DNA of 10,579 bases, taken from the NCBI GenBank assembly GCA_012797825.1, contig JAAZOI010000321.1, positions 1-10,579 of the forward strand, given 5' to 3'. Within the stretch, counting starts at the first letter, position 1, and every line of letters starts with the position of its first letter. The translations under genes were made by a program, and so were the position numbers. A model generated the notes under the pieces. That model was not told where the DNA came from and searched no databases. It saw only the letters and a program-made list of their open reading frames with translations. The DNA is from Eubacteriaceae bacterium (GTDB taxonomy: Bacteria; Bacillota; Clostridia; Eubacteriales; UBA1433). This document shows, piece by piece, positions 1-5,570 of the stretch.

Positions 1-1
1 A

Positions 2-403
2 GCAAATTTTGTGACGGGTATTAATTGTTCGCCCGCTAACGGAATAATTTATCAAGGCGGCAGAATTATAATCACTCCGAGTTTAACAGGCGGCACATGG
101 GATTATGACCATGATTACTTATCAGGAGATTTTTCAGACCCTGACAAAGCTGTATTTACAGCATTAAAAGAAGGGAAAACCCGCATTTATTATCAACCGA
201 AATACACATTTGACGTAAATGGAAATGTGGCAAGCTATACATATTATTCTGACAATGATAATAAGGTTTATACAGACGTTACAATTAATAAAACTATTCT
301 TCCGCAAACAGGTCAGAACTTTACTTTTGCCATAACGCTTGCTTTAATAGGGATGTTAATGGCGGCAGCGACGATATTCATAAGAATAAAAAAACCTAAT
401 TGA
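2..403 (+). CDS. LPQTG cell-wall-anchored surface protein, C-terminal part (partial at 5' edge)
   Basis: The reading frame is open to the window edge, so the start of the gene lies outside; about 133 residues are visible. The C-terminus is a textbook sortase sorting signal: LPQTG (bases 299-313), a hydrophobic stretch of about 20 residues, and a short basic tail ending RIKKPN. The protein should therefore be exported, cleaved between Thr and Gly, and joined to the cell envelope. The segment before it (GGTW, then LSGDF, then ALKEG and RIYY) resembles the end of a bacterial Ig-like (Big-type) domain of the kind found in surface stalks; this is by pattern only. The sortase gene begins 123 bp downstream and is the obvious candidate enzyme. 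The N-terminal part that would define ligand or enzymatic function is not visible. A hairpin terminator follows the TGA stop. Confidence 0.85.
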   Translation, partial: ANFVTGINCSPANGIIYQGGRIIITPSLTGGTWDYDHDYLSGDFSDPDKAVFTALKEGKTRIYYQPKYTFDVNGNVASYTYYSDNDNKVYTDVTINKTILPQTGQNFTFAITLALIGMLMAAATIFIRIKKPN

Positions 404-427
404 TTTAAAATAAAATTTAATAAATTA

Positions 428-453
428 AGGGCGAATAATATTCGTTCTTTTTT
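428..453 (+). terminator. Intrinsic terminator after the LPQTG protein gene
   Basis: A 9-bp stem (428-436 with 440-448, two G-U pairs) closes a 3-nt loop and runs into a T-tract at 448-453. It starts 25 bp after the stop codon, so the surface protein gene and the sortase gene are probably separate transcription units, or are coupled only by readthrough. Confidence 0.7.
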
Positions 454-460
454 AAAAAGT

Positions 461-489
461 TTAAGTTTATATAAATTTTAATATATAAT
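461..489 (+). promoter_or_regulatory. Possible promoter of the sortase gene
   Basis: A perfect -10 hexamer TATAAT is at 484-489. The hexamer 17 bp upstream (TTAAGT, 461-466) is a poor -35. The start point would be near 496, giving a leader of about 30 nt. In such AT-rich DNA a lone TATAAT is weak evidence; the preceding terminator makes a promoter here more likely. Confidence 0.35.
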
Positions 490-526
490 ATAAACTATTA
501 TCTTGTAACAATATAAGGCGGGAATA

Positions 527-1135
527 ATGTTGTTCAAAAAAATAACACATAAATTTAAATTCGCTTCAAGACAAAAGAAAATAATAATTTTGCTAAGCAC
601 AATAGCTTTATGCTGTATTCTCGTTGCGGCGGGCATTACAATAAATAAATACTGCGAAGGCATAAAGGCGCAGCAGGAAGCTCAAAAAATGCTTGAATAC
701 TACAATAGTGCGGTTGATAAAGAAAGCAAAGGACAAATAGAGTATGAAGGTTATGAAGTTATAGGTAAACTTATAATAGATAACATAAGCTTATCTCTTC
801 CGATTATTTCTCCCTATAGTGTAAATGCTTTAAGCACGTCTGTTTGCTATTATCAGGGTTCGCTTCCGGGGCAAGATGGCAATATGGTCATAACAGGTCA
901 TAATTATGCAAGCGGAGCGCATTTCGGAAACCTTGATAAATTAAGAGTAGGAGATAAAGTCATGCTCGAAACTCCCGGCGGACAAAAATATGAATATACA
1001 GTTTATAATATTGAGGTTATAAATCCCGATAATACAGCCGCATTATACAAATATGAAGGAAATAGTGCGTTGACGCTTTTAACATGTACAAGCAACGGCA
1101 ACAGACGGCTGCTGGTAAGATGCAAGATAGAATAA
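527..1135 (+). CDS. Class D-like sortase (cysteine transpeptidase)
   Basis: The 202-residue protein has a basic N-terminus, one membrane anchor at about residues 18-38, and a sortase fold at about 75-202, as expected for a membrane-bound enzyme with its catalytic domain outside the cell. The catalytic residues are visible: His125 in TGHNY, Cys187 in LLTC, and Arg193/Arg194 in GNRRLLVR. Length and the TC-xxxx-NRRLLVRC ending fit the class D/E group better than class B. Sortases cleave the LPxTG-type motif between Thr and Gly through an acyl-enzyme on Cys and pass the protein to a peptidoglycan amine. The neighbouring LPQTG protein is a plausible substrate; Clostridium perfringens SrtD is known to use LPQTG-type signals. 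The ATG follows an AAGGCGGG ribosome binding site (515-522) at 4 nt. Confidence 0.92.
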   Translation: MLFKKITHKFKFASRQKKIIILLSTIALCCILVAAGITINKYCEGIKAQQEAQKMLEYYNSAVDKESKGQIEYEGYEVIGKLIIDNISLSLPIISPYSVNALSTSVCYYQGSLPGQDGNMVITGHNYASGAHFGNLDKLRVGDKVMLETPGGQKYEYTVYNIEVINPDNTAALYKYEGNSALTLLTCTSNGNRRLLVRCKIE

Positions 1136-1137
1136 AG

Positions 1138-1162
1138 TAAGCAGAGAAATCTGCTTATTTTT
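1138..1162 (+). terminator. Intrinsic terminator of the sortase gene
   Basis: A perfect 8-bp stem (1138-1145 with 1150-1157; core AAGCAGA/TCTGCTT) closes a GAAA tetraloop and is followed by five T (1158-1162). It begins 2 bp after the sortase stop codon. Confidence 0.85.
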
Positions 1163-1237
1163 ATTATATTATAATCAATATCTGTAATTATATCTTATTA
1201 TATTTATAAAAATAAAAAAACATTAACGGTGGCTAAG

Positions 1238-1744
1238 ATGGGTGTAAATCATTTAGAAACAAATATAACGGCTGATGAGTGTATTGGCAGGTTTAAAAGC
1301 CAAATTCATCAATTAGCTAATAATGCTTTAAATCTTAAAGAATTTTTCTCAAAAAACGTTAAATATTCATTTAAATATCATTCTGTCGATGCAGCTATCG
1401 GGTGGATATGAGATAATAAATTTATGTTTTTTTATAAACCAAAATATATTACTAACAACTACGCTACAGTTATGAGAGGGTTATTTTATGAAAAAGACGG
1501 GTACTGCCATATAGACTATAATTTTTCAAAATTTTATGAAACTATGGTTTTTGGATGGTTTTTTATATTATTTTCATTATTAATTTCATTAATTATTCTA
1601 TCGTCAGATCCTTCTTGGGTTATGATTATTCCGATTTCTTTTGTTGTTTTCGGATATATAGGCATTTTTTATAAATCAAAAAAAAGAATGGATAAACTTG
1701 TTGAAATACTGAAGTCGATCACTTTAGTTAATCAAAAAGAGTAA
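1238..1744 (+). pseudogene. Small membrane protein gene interrupted by an in-frame TGA (168 codons)
   Basis: Two short open stretches, 1238-1408 and 1424-1744, lie in the same frame and are separated only by TGA (1409-1411) and four sense codons. Read through, they give one protein with a soluble N-terminal part of about 95 residues and a hairpin of two membrane helices at about 110-155. The order of features (DNKF, then G-x-F-Y-E-x-x-G, then an aromatic-rich WFF entry into the first helix) resembles a widespread uncharacterised Firmicutes membrane-protein family of about 160 residues, in which the region around the stop is continuous. I recognise the family by pattern only. An ancestral GGA (Gly) to TGA change would explain the stop. 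The start is chosen at ATG 1238, because GGTGG at 1228-1232 sits 5 nt upstream; an in-frame GTG at 1229 would overlap it. If the second part is translated alone, ATG 1424 has no good ribosome binding site. A sequencing error cannot be excluded. Confidence 0.6.
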
Positions 1745-1768
1745 TATATAAAGATAAATATTTGCCAT

Positions 1769-1801
1769 AAAAAAAGGGATTGGTATTAACCAACCCCCTT
1801 T
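1769..1801 (-). terminator. Terminator of the DUF975 gene, possibly bidirectional
   Basis: On the minus strand AAAGGG pairs with CCCTTT and TTGG with CCAA around a 1x2 internal loop and a 6-nt loop, followed by a seven-T tract (1775-1769). It begins 7 bp after the DUF975 stop and also lies 25 bp after the stop of the converging plus-strand gene, so it may serve both. Confidence 0.75.
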
Positions 1802-1807
1802 AATTAT

Positions 1808-2422
1808 TTAAGCGAGTTCGGATTCGGAAATAACTCCGTTTGCAATTGATGTTGTTTTAAGCTCTTCATAAAATCCTGCAAGAGCCGTGCTCATATAAGG
1901 ACCGACATAAAATAATTGCAATAAGCCGAATGTAAACGCGCTTAACAGCATCCATCCTAAAAAGCTTAGGTAAAATACGAATAAGTCAAGTTTATGCCCG
2001 TTCATCATTCTCATTGATATTTTAAGCGCTTCCTGCGCTTTTACATTTTGGCTGTCCGCAAGTATGTATGGGGTCATTGCGTAAGAAAACGCTTTAATAA
2101 TACCGGGTATTAAAAACAGAAGCGACCATAAATATATAAATAAAACCATCCATAAATACCCACCTAAGTTTCTGCCGAAATTTTTAAATCCGTTATTAAA
2201 CATAACGCCTATATCGGGGCTTTCTTGGCGATAGCTTAATAAGAAGAAATAGTTTAACCCTATAAGCATAGGCCCAGCGATAATAAGTGCGCCTATGCCT
2301 GCTGTTGCAAAGCTTACGCCCGATATTATTGCGCCGTAAACTACAATAACGGCTACTTTCATCCAATAATTGCTTTGAACAAGAGCTTTGGAATGCTCTT
2401 TAATTTCCATTCTTGTCTTCAA
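1808..2422 (-). CDS. DUF975 family integral membrane protein
   Basis: This 204-residue multi-spanning membrane protein carries the recognisable DUF975 landmarks: GPMLIGLNYFFL at 50-61, LIPGIIKAFSYAM...PYILAD at about 104-123, the motif EALKxSMRMMNGHK followed by LSFLGW at 131-157, and GPYMSTALAGFYEEL at 174-188. Hydrophobic helices are at about 22-38, 42-63, 87-112, 146-166 and 168-184. The molecular role of DUF975 is not established. The start is a TTG: AAAGGAG (2437-2431) lies 8 nt upstream of it, while the first in-frame ATG, four codons later, would be about 20 nt from that site. The gene is single, ends in its own terminator and diverges from the zinc-ribbon gene across a 182-bp AT-rich spacer. 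In that spacer a TATAAT on the minus strand (2472-2467) is a possible -10 without a good -35. Confidence 0.88.
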   Translation of the reverse strand: MKTRMEIKEHSKALVQSNYWMKVAVIVVYGAIISGVSFATAGIGALIIAGPMLIGLNYFFLLSYRQESPDIGVMFNNGFKNFGRNLGGYLWMVLFIYLWSLLFLIPGIIKAFSYAMTPYILADSQNVKAQEALKISMRMMNGHKLDLFVFYLSFLGWMLLSAFTFGLLQLFYVGPYMSTALAGFYEELKTTSIANGVISESELA

Positions 2423-2430
2423 ATTTTTGT

Positions 2431-2437
2431 CTCCTTT
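2431..2437 (-). promoter_or_regulatory. Ribosome binding site that fixes a TTG start
   Basis: AAAGGAG on the minus strand is 8 nt from the TTG at 2422-2420. It is the only strong Shine-Dalgarno sequence near the 5' end of the DUF975 gene and decides the non-ATG start. Confidence 0.7.
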
Positions 2438-2604
2438 AATATAACTTATAATACAAATTATATTTAATTATACTACAAAAAAAATAAATAATAATATTTA
2501 TTGCAAAAAGTTATAAAATATTGTTAAATTATATCATAATAACATATATGATAAATATATTATATAATTATTCCATTCAAAAGATGAAATGAGGACAAAA
2601 ATAA

Positions 2605-3741
2605 ATGTTCGAAAATTATTATTATGAAACACTTATAATCGGTATTATCTTATCAGCATTAATAATGTGTGCAATTCCTGCCATTGCACGGGCTGTTCAC
2701 GGACCATTCAGCAAAAAAAGTTCATATTTTATTTCTTTCGGCAACGCATTTGGTATTTATGCTGTCTTTGCCATTTATTACTCATATAACGGGTATGACA
2801 CATATTACTTTATACCGGGCGGATTGCTCTGGATTTTTGTTGCATGGAAAATACTTACATCCGGCAATAAGGAAATAATAGAAAGCAAACAAAAGATAAT
2901 ATTAGATGAGCAAGCTGTAAAAATAAAAAACCAGCAGGAAAAATGGATAGAATACGCACTTGGGAATTGTAATGAACTAATAGATAAAAGCCAATCGGCA
3001 GAAAAACTTTTTACTGTTGATGAAATTAAAAATTTTAATAATACATATGAAAAATGGCTTACACTTGACGTATATTCAATAAATGATAATGATATAAAAA
3101 AAGGATATTATTTTTTAAAATTTTATAAAGATAATAATCAATTAGACAATGCTGAAAAAGCAGCCCAAAAACTGATAAAAGCGGATGGATTAAGGAAGAA
3201 AACGTGGACACTTACAAAAGAAGCGTTAATGCTGGATATTTATAAAGAACTTACAAAGGAAGATTCCCTAAAATTTGCAAGCGGAGATATTGCAAATAAG
3301 GCATATATTTGGATGTCAATTGCCAATGACAGTATGAGCAGAACTGATTTTAAACGAGGGTACTTTTATTTAAAATATTTAAACGCTAATCTTCAGGATA
3401 AACTTGCAGCTGAAGTTTCTTCGAAATTGCTTGAAGTAAACAGAGTGTTTGAATGCCGAAATATAAGAGAAGCTAAGATGGTAAGCAATTTGCCGATTGA
3501 AAATAATAATATTAACAATCAAATAAATACCCAAAATGAAACAAAAGATAAGCAAATATCCGATTTTAAAAATACAACACCTTATTGCCGCAAATGCGGA
3601 AACAAATTAACTGAAGACTCTATATTTTGCACTAAATGCGGGACTAAAATTGAAGAAATATCTTTAATATGCCCGAAATGTAAAAAAGAAATTTCACCAG
3701 ATAGTGAATATTGTCAGTATTGCGGTGAAAAAGTAGTTTAA
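2605..3741 (+). CDS. Membrane-anchored protein with internal helical repeat and C-terminal double zinc ribbon
   Basis: This 378-residue protein is of no named function. Three hydrophobic helices (about 9-30, 41-60 and 68-84) form an N-terminal membrane module, followed by a charged, probably helical cytoplasmic region. Within that region a segment repeats: KKGYYFLKFYKDNNQ...AEKAAQKL at about 165-190 and KRGYFYLKYLNAN...AAEVSSKLL at about 250-276, about 85 residues apart, suggesting a TPR-like duplication. A low-complexity Asn-rich linker (about 298-322) leads to two zinc-ribbon knuckles: Cys328/331 with Cys342/345, and Cys356/359 with Cys370/373, each C-x2-C plus C-x2-C. Such double ribbons usually mediate protein or nucleic-acid contacts rather than catalysis. 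The ATG has GAGGA (2591-2595) 9 nt upstream. It is followed by a terminator hairpin shared with the converging alkD-like gene. All eight metal ligands are intact, so the gene looks functional. Confidence 0.85.
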   Translation: MFENYYYETLIIGIILSALIMCAIPAIARAVHGPFSKKSSYFISFGNAFGIYAVFAIYYSYNGYDTYYFIPGGLLWIFVAWKILTSGNKEIIESKQKIILDEQAVKIKNQQEKWIEYALGNCNELIDKSQSAEKLFTVDEIKNFNNTYEKWLTLDVYSINDNDIKKGYYFLKFYKDNNQLDNAEKAAQKLIKADGLRKKTWTLTKEALMLDIYKELTKEDSLKFASGDIANKAYIWMSIANDSMSRTDFKRGYFYLKYLNANLQDKLAAEVSSKLLEVNRVFECRNIREAKMVSNLPIENNNINNQINTQNETKDKQISDFKNTTPYCRKCGNKLTEDSIFCTKCGTKIEEISLICPKCKKEISPDSEYCQYCGEKVV

Positions 3742-3761
3742 TTTATTATTAAATTATATTT

Positions 3762-3800
3762 AAAAAACAGTCAGTCATTAAATTTTGGCTGTCTTGTTTT
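3762..3800. terminator. Bidirectional terminator between converging genes
   Basis: ACAGTCA (3767-3773) pairs with TGGCTGT (3786-3792), seven pairs including one G-U. On the plus strand it is followed by CTTGTTTT, and on the minus strand by a T-tract (3767-3762). It lies between the stops of the zinc-ribbon gene and the alkD-like gene. Confidence 0.65.
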
Positions 3801-3805
3801 ATTGA

Positions 3806-4462
3806 CTAAATATATTTACTGCCTTCTTTTATGCTTAATTTTGATAATTTATCAAAGTATCTTTTTATAAAACCCCTTACCCAGTCGGGGTTTGTCTTGC
3901 TGTACTGCCTTAAGCTCCAGCCTATGGCTTTATTTATAAAAAACTCGGTTGTACCAAAATTATTGCATAAAATTTTTTCGAGCAATTCAGTATCGGTTTT
4001 TTCTTTTAAGTTAAGCTGGCAAATAATTGCCGTGCGTCTGAGCCAAATGTTATCATCCGCGCTCCATTCTAGCATTATATCTTTAACCGAAGGATACTTT
4101 ATTAAAAGTGTTCCGAAAATCCGGTTAAAACCGTCAACGGTGTCCCACCACGATTTTGATGTAATCAGATTTTTTAAATTGCTTATATCTTTATCAGTTA
4201 TATATTTTTGTTTGTGAAGCAAGTAATCTATAGCGATATATTGCATCTCGCGATATTCGCATCCCCAGCATTTAAATATAAATTCCCAGTCTATTTCTTT
4301 TGATTGTTTTACCTGATTATAATATTTTTCGAATATAAAGCTTCTTGCTGCGCTTTGCAAACCTAAAAAATCAAACTGATTTTTCATATAAGCGCTCATC
4401 TGAGCCGCCTGTGTTATGTCTTTAGCGTTAATTGTCTCATTAAATAAACCATCATACCACAT
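3806..4462 (-). CDS. AlkD-like DNA alkylation repair protein (HEAT-like repeat DNA glycosylase family)
   Basis: This 218-residue protein matches the AlkD/AlkC family over its length: QMSAYMKNQFDFLG at about 21-34 near the N-terminus, KSWWDTVD at 103-110, WLRRTAIICQL at 140-150 and FFINKAIGWSLRQYSK at about 174-189. The residues known to be needed in Bacillus cereus AlkD (Trp109, Asp113, Arg148, Trp187) have counterparts here in Trp106, Asp110, Arg143 and Trp182, so an active glycosylase that removes N3- and N7-alkylated purines is likely. AlkD enzymes detect the lesion without flipping the base, wrapping DNA in a concave HEAT-like surface. The ATG is 11 bp after the stop of the upstream gtrA-family gene, with no clear ribosome binding site. 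An in-frame stop directly upstream rules out a longer protein, so translation is probably coupled to gtrA. No LexA box or Ada-type operator is apparent. Confidence 0.9.
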   Translation of the reverse strand: MWYDGLFNETINAKDITQAAQMSAYMKNQFDFLGLQSAARSFIFEKYYNQVKQSKEIDWEFIFKCWGCEYREMQYIAIDYLLHKQKYITDKDISNLKNLITSKSWWDTVDGFNRIFGTLLIKYPSVKDIMLEWSADDNIWLRRTAIICQLNLKEKTDTELLEKILCNNFGTTEFFINKAIGWSLRQYSKTNPDWVRGFIKRYFDKLSKLSIKEGSKYI

Positions 4463-4473
4463 AAAAACTTATA

Positions 4474-4941
4474 TTAATCGCTCTGGTAGCGATACTTCTC
4501 CATTTCTTTTTGCGCCAGTTTATTTGTGTATATCGATTTGCGGAATACAATAAAGCGATCAAATAAAAATTCAGTTATCAAATTAGTTAGCATTGTACCA
4601 AATAATACTATATAAGAATTCCATCCAATATCAGTAAGAGCCTCTCCCCACCAAGTGGAAAGCGGAGTAAATACGCAGTAATAAGCTGCGACCATTAGCA
4701 TGGCTTTTGGAATATTATTTGCCGATTTAAAGGTGTATCGCCTGTTTACAGTAAAATTATAAAGAACACTTAAAATAAGAGCTATAAGATAACACGGCCA
4801 GTATGGCATGTCTGTTTTCTCGTTTAAAACAGTAAAACTGATTGCCTGAATAATTCCTGCGGTACAGGAGAACGCAATAAATTTAAAAAATTGTATAGTA
4901 TTTTGTTTTCTGCTTAAATGTATATTTTTATTATCTTCCAC
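4474..4941 (-). CDS. GtrA family four-TM membrane protein
   Basis: This 155-residue protein has four predicted membrane helices (about 18-38, 48-66, 79-99 and 109-130) and the GtrA signature NFTVNRRYTFK at 62-72, with FDRFIVFRK after the fourth helix. GtrA-like proteins are thought to flip or help transfer undecaprenyl-linked sugars during cell-surface glycan synthesis. No glycosyltransferase gene is nearby, so the substrate is unknown. The start is a GTG with GGAG (4952-4949) 7 nt upstream on the minus strand. The first codons also read MEDNKN, a normal cytoplasmic lead-in to the first helix. The gene is first of a probable two-gene unit with the alkD-like gene, which begins 11 bp after it. 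About 80 nt upstream is a strong terminator hairpin (5054-5023), so the transcript either starts downstream of that hairpin or depends on readthrough, that is, attenuation. Confidence 0.88.
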   Translation of the reverse strand: MEDNKNIHLSRKQNTIQFFKFIAFSCTAGIIQAISFTVLNEKTDMPYWPCYLIALILSVLYNFTVNRRYTFKSANNIPKAMLMVAAYYCVFTPLSTWWGEALTDIGWNSYIVLFGTMLTNLITEFLFDRFIVFRKSIYTNKLAQKEMEKYRYQSD

Positions 4942-5022
4942 TTGTCTTCTCCAAAAATTTTTCTGCTATGCTCTCATTTTAATATAAATATAAAATAAAT
5001 TAAATTAATTTATTAATAAAAT

Positions 5023-5054
5023 AAAAAAACATCGGCGCCAACCCTCGCCGATGT
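5023..5054 (-). terminator. Strong minus-strand terminator upstream of the gtrA-family gene
   Basis: A perfect 9-bp stem ACATCGGCG (5029-5037) with CGCCGATGT (5046-5054) closes an 8-nt loop. On the minus strand it is followed by seven T (5029-5023) and further T-rich sequence. On the plus strand there is no T-tract, so it works leftward only. Confidence 0.8.
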
Positions 5055-5103
5055 ATCAAAGTGCAAGTTTTTAATATAAATATGAACGCACTTGTCACTT
5101 TGG
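5023..5103 (-). ncRNA. Predicted two-hairpin small RNA or leader of gtrA-alkD
   Basis: On the minus strand, CAAAGTGACAAG (5102-5091) pairs with CTTGCACTTTG (5067-5057), 11 pairs with one bulged A. It is followed 2 nt later by a perfect 9-bp GC-rich hairpin and a seven-T tract. A -10-like TATACT (5114-5109) lies just upstream and would place the RNA start near 5103, giving about 80 nt. No open reading frame fits inside. Two readings are possible: a free small RNA, or the 5' leader of gtrA (start at 4941) ending at a conditional terminator. I could not match it to a known riboswitch, and I see no convincing antiterminator pairing. Confidence 0.4.
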
Positions 5104-5108
5104 CTAAT

Positions 5109-5138
5109 AGTATACTAAAAAACTTAATAAGTGCTTAA
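5109..5138 (-). promoter_or_regulatory. Possible promoter of the second minus-strand RNA
   Basis: A -10 of TATACT (5114-5109) lies 18 bp from a poor -35, TTAAGC (5138-5133). The -10 is part of a 10-bp palindrome, so direction is not certain. It follows directly after the terminator of the upstream predicted RNA, which supports a new start here. Confidence 0.35.
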
Positions 5139-5140
5139 CT

Positions 5141-5163
5141 AAAAAGCCGGGCAAGCCGGCTTT
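5141..5163 (-). terminator. Terminator of the predicted 145-nt RNA
   Basis: An 8-bp GC-rich stem AAAGCCGG (5143-5150) with CCGGCTTT (5156-5163) closes a 5-nt loop. On the minus strand it is followed by TTTTT (5145-5141). On the plus strand it is followed by TATAAAGA, which is not a T-tract, so it acts leftward. Confidence 0.7.
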
Positions 5164-5181
5164 ATAAAGAGAGAAAAAAGA

Positions 5182-5284
5182 GAATGCTTACATAATATTT
5201 AAATTGACAGAGAGTTTTTTGGATTGATTTATAGAATGTCGGCTGTGATAAATTTTTATATGGATAAATATTATGTAAGAATTC
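5182..5284. repeat. 20-bp inverted repeat flanking 63 bp
   Basis: Arms 5182-5201 (GAATGCTTACATAATATTTA) and 5265-5284 are reverse complements at 19 of 20 positions. The 103-bp unit could be taken for a miniature inverted-repeat element, but I see no target-site duplication at its edges. The promoter that starts at its right edge favours a structured RNA instead. Confidence 0.85.
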
Positions 5285-5291
5285 TTTGCAG

Positions 5292-5320
5292 ATTATATGA
5301 AATTAAATAAAAAATGTCAA
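5292..5320 (-). promoter_or_regulatory. Perfect consensus sigma-A promoter for the predicted RNA
   Basis: On the minus strand TTGACA (5320-5315) and TATAAT (5297-5292) are separated by exactly 17 bp, a 12/12 match to the vegetative promoter consensus. No protein-coding gene starts downstream for about 350 bp, so the promoter most likely serves a non-coding RNA. Confidence 0.8.
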
Positions 5321-5341
5321 GGTTAATTATTATATTTTTAT

Positions 5342-5370
5342 TTGGCAATTCATTCATAAATTAACATAAA
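5342..5370 (+). promoter_or_regulatory. Possible promoter of the 51-residue small protein gene
   Basis: TTGGCA (5342-5347; 5 of 6 matches) and CATAAA (5365-5370; 4 of 6) are 17 bp apart. The start point would be near 5377, about 38 nt before the ATG. Confidence 0.4.
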
Positions 5371-5414
5371 AATTAATAAAAAATATAAAGAATAATTTAC
5401 TTTAAGGAGTACAT

Positions 5415-5570
5415 ATGAAGGAGCCGAATAATACTTGTTATTTATGCAAAGACAGAAAAGAGAATTGCCACGCTGTATGCATTTCATACATATCGTTTAG
5501 AAAAAATTATGATGAATATAAAAGTATTGTAATTAAGAATAAAAGTAAAAATTATTTACTGATAAAATAA
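5415..5570 (+). CDS. Small Cys-rich protein, 51 residues, of unknown function
   Basis: This short gene has a clear AAGGAG ribosome binding site (5404-5409) 5 nt before ATG and runs to a TAA. The N-terminal half has a Cys/His cluster: Cys8 and Cys11 in CYLC, then Cys18-His19 in NCH, and Cys22, followed by the aromatic and basic stretch SYISFRKNYDEYK. The pattern C-x2-C-x-D-R-x3-x2-C-H-x3-C resembles short zinc-binding proteins seen in clostridial prophage regions, where a typical form reads CxDRxxxCHxxCxxYxxF. I recognise this by pattern only. Metal binding is inferred from the ligand set. The last 15 residues are Lys/Asn-rich. No phage genes are visible around it. It converges on the DUF2812 gene, whose stop is 4 bp away, and lies beside the divergently transcribed predicted RNA. 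Confidence 0.75.
   Translation: MKEPNNTCYLCKDRKENCHAVCISYISFRKNYDEYKSIVIKNKSKNYLLIK

Larger units (their letters stand above)
5141..5286 (-). ncRNA. Predicted small RNA of about 145 nt with 20-bp closing stem
   Basis: Three independent signals line up on the minus strand: a perfect consensus promoter (5320-5292), a predicted start at about 5286-5284, and an intrinsic terminator at 5163-5141. The first transcribed bases form the left arm of a 20-bp inverted repeat (5284-5265 with 5201-5182, one mismatch), so the 5' end would be locked in a long stem enclosing 63 nt. Between stem and terminator is an unpaired pyrimidine tract (5181-5166) rich in CUCU, and a further CUCUCU lies inside the loop. 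Such single-stranded CU-rich segments often pair with Shine-Dalgarno regions in Gram-positive regulatory RNAs; targets are not known. There is no start codon with a usable frame on this strand. I do not recognise it as 6S, SRP, tmRNA, RNase P, a T-box or a known riboswitch. Confidence 0.6.

Noticed and set aside
1238..1744. Selenocysteine or reassigned TGA codon.
   Set aside because: No SECIS-like hairpin stands out right after the TGA, other genes (for example selO and padR) end at TGA, and Trp is written TGG throughout.
3831..4217. A 128-codon plus-strand open frame.
   Set aside because: It is the antisense shadow of the alkD-like gene, which has full family motifs; no ribosome binding site supports the plus-strand frame.
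5029..5054. Minus-strand AGGGTTGGCGCCG resembling a T-box core.
   Set aside because: The AGGGT lies in the loop of the terminator itself, there is no specifier-loop stem I, and the downstream gene is not amino-acid related.
5182..5284. Miniature inverted-repeat transposable element.
   Set aside because: No target-site duplication is seen and the unit coincides with a promoter start and a terminator, which a structured RNA explains better; not fully excluded.
5236..5310. A 24-codon plus-strand ORF opposite the predicted small RNA, suggesting a type I toxin-antitoxin pair.
   Set aside because: It has no ribosome binding site, is not a clear hydrophobic toxin-like peptide, and its plus-strand TTGACA (5204-5209) has no -10 at a proper distance.
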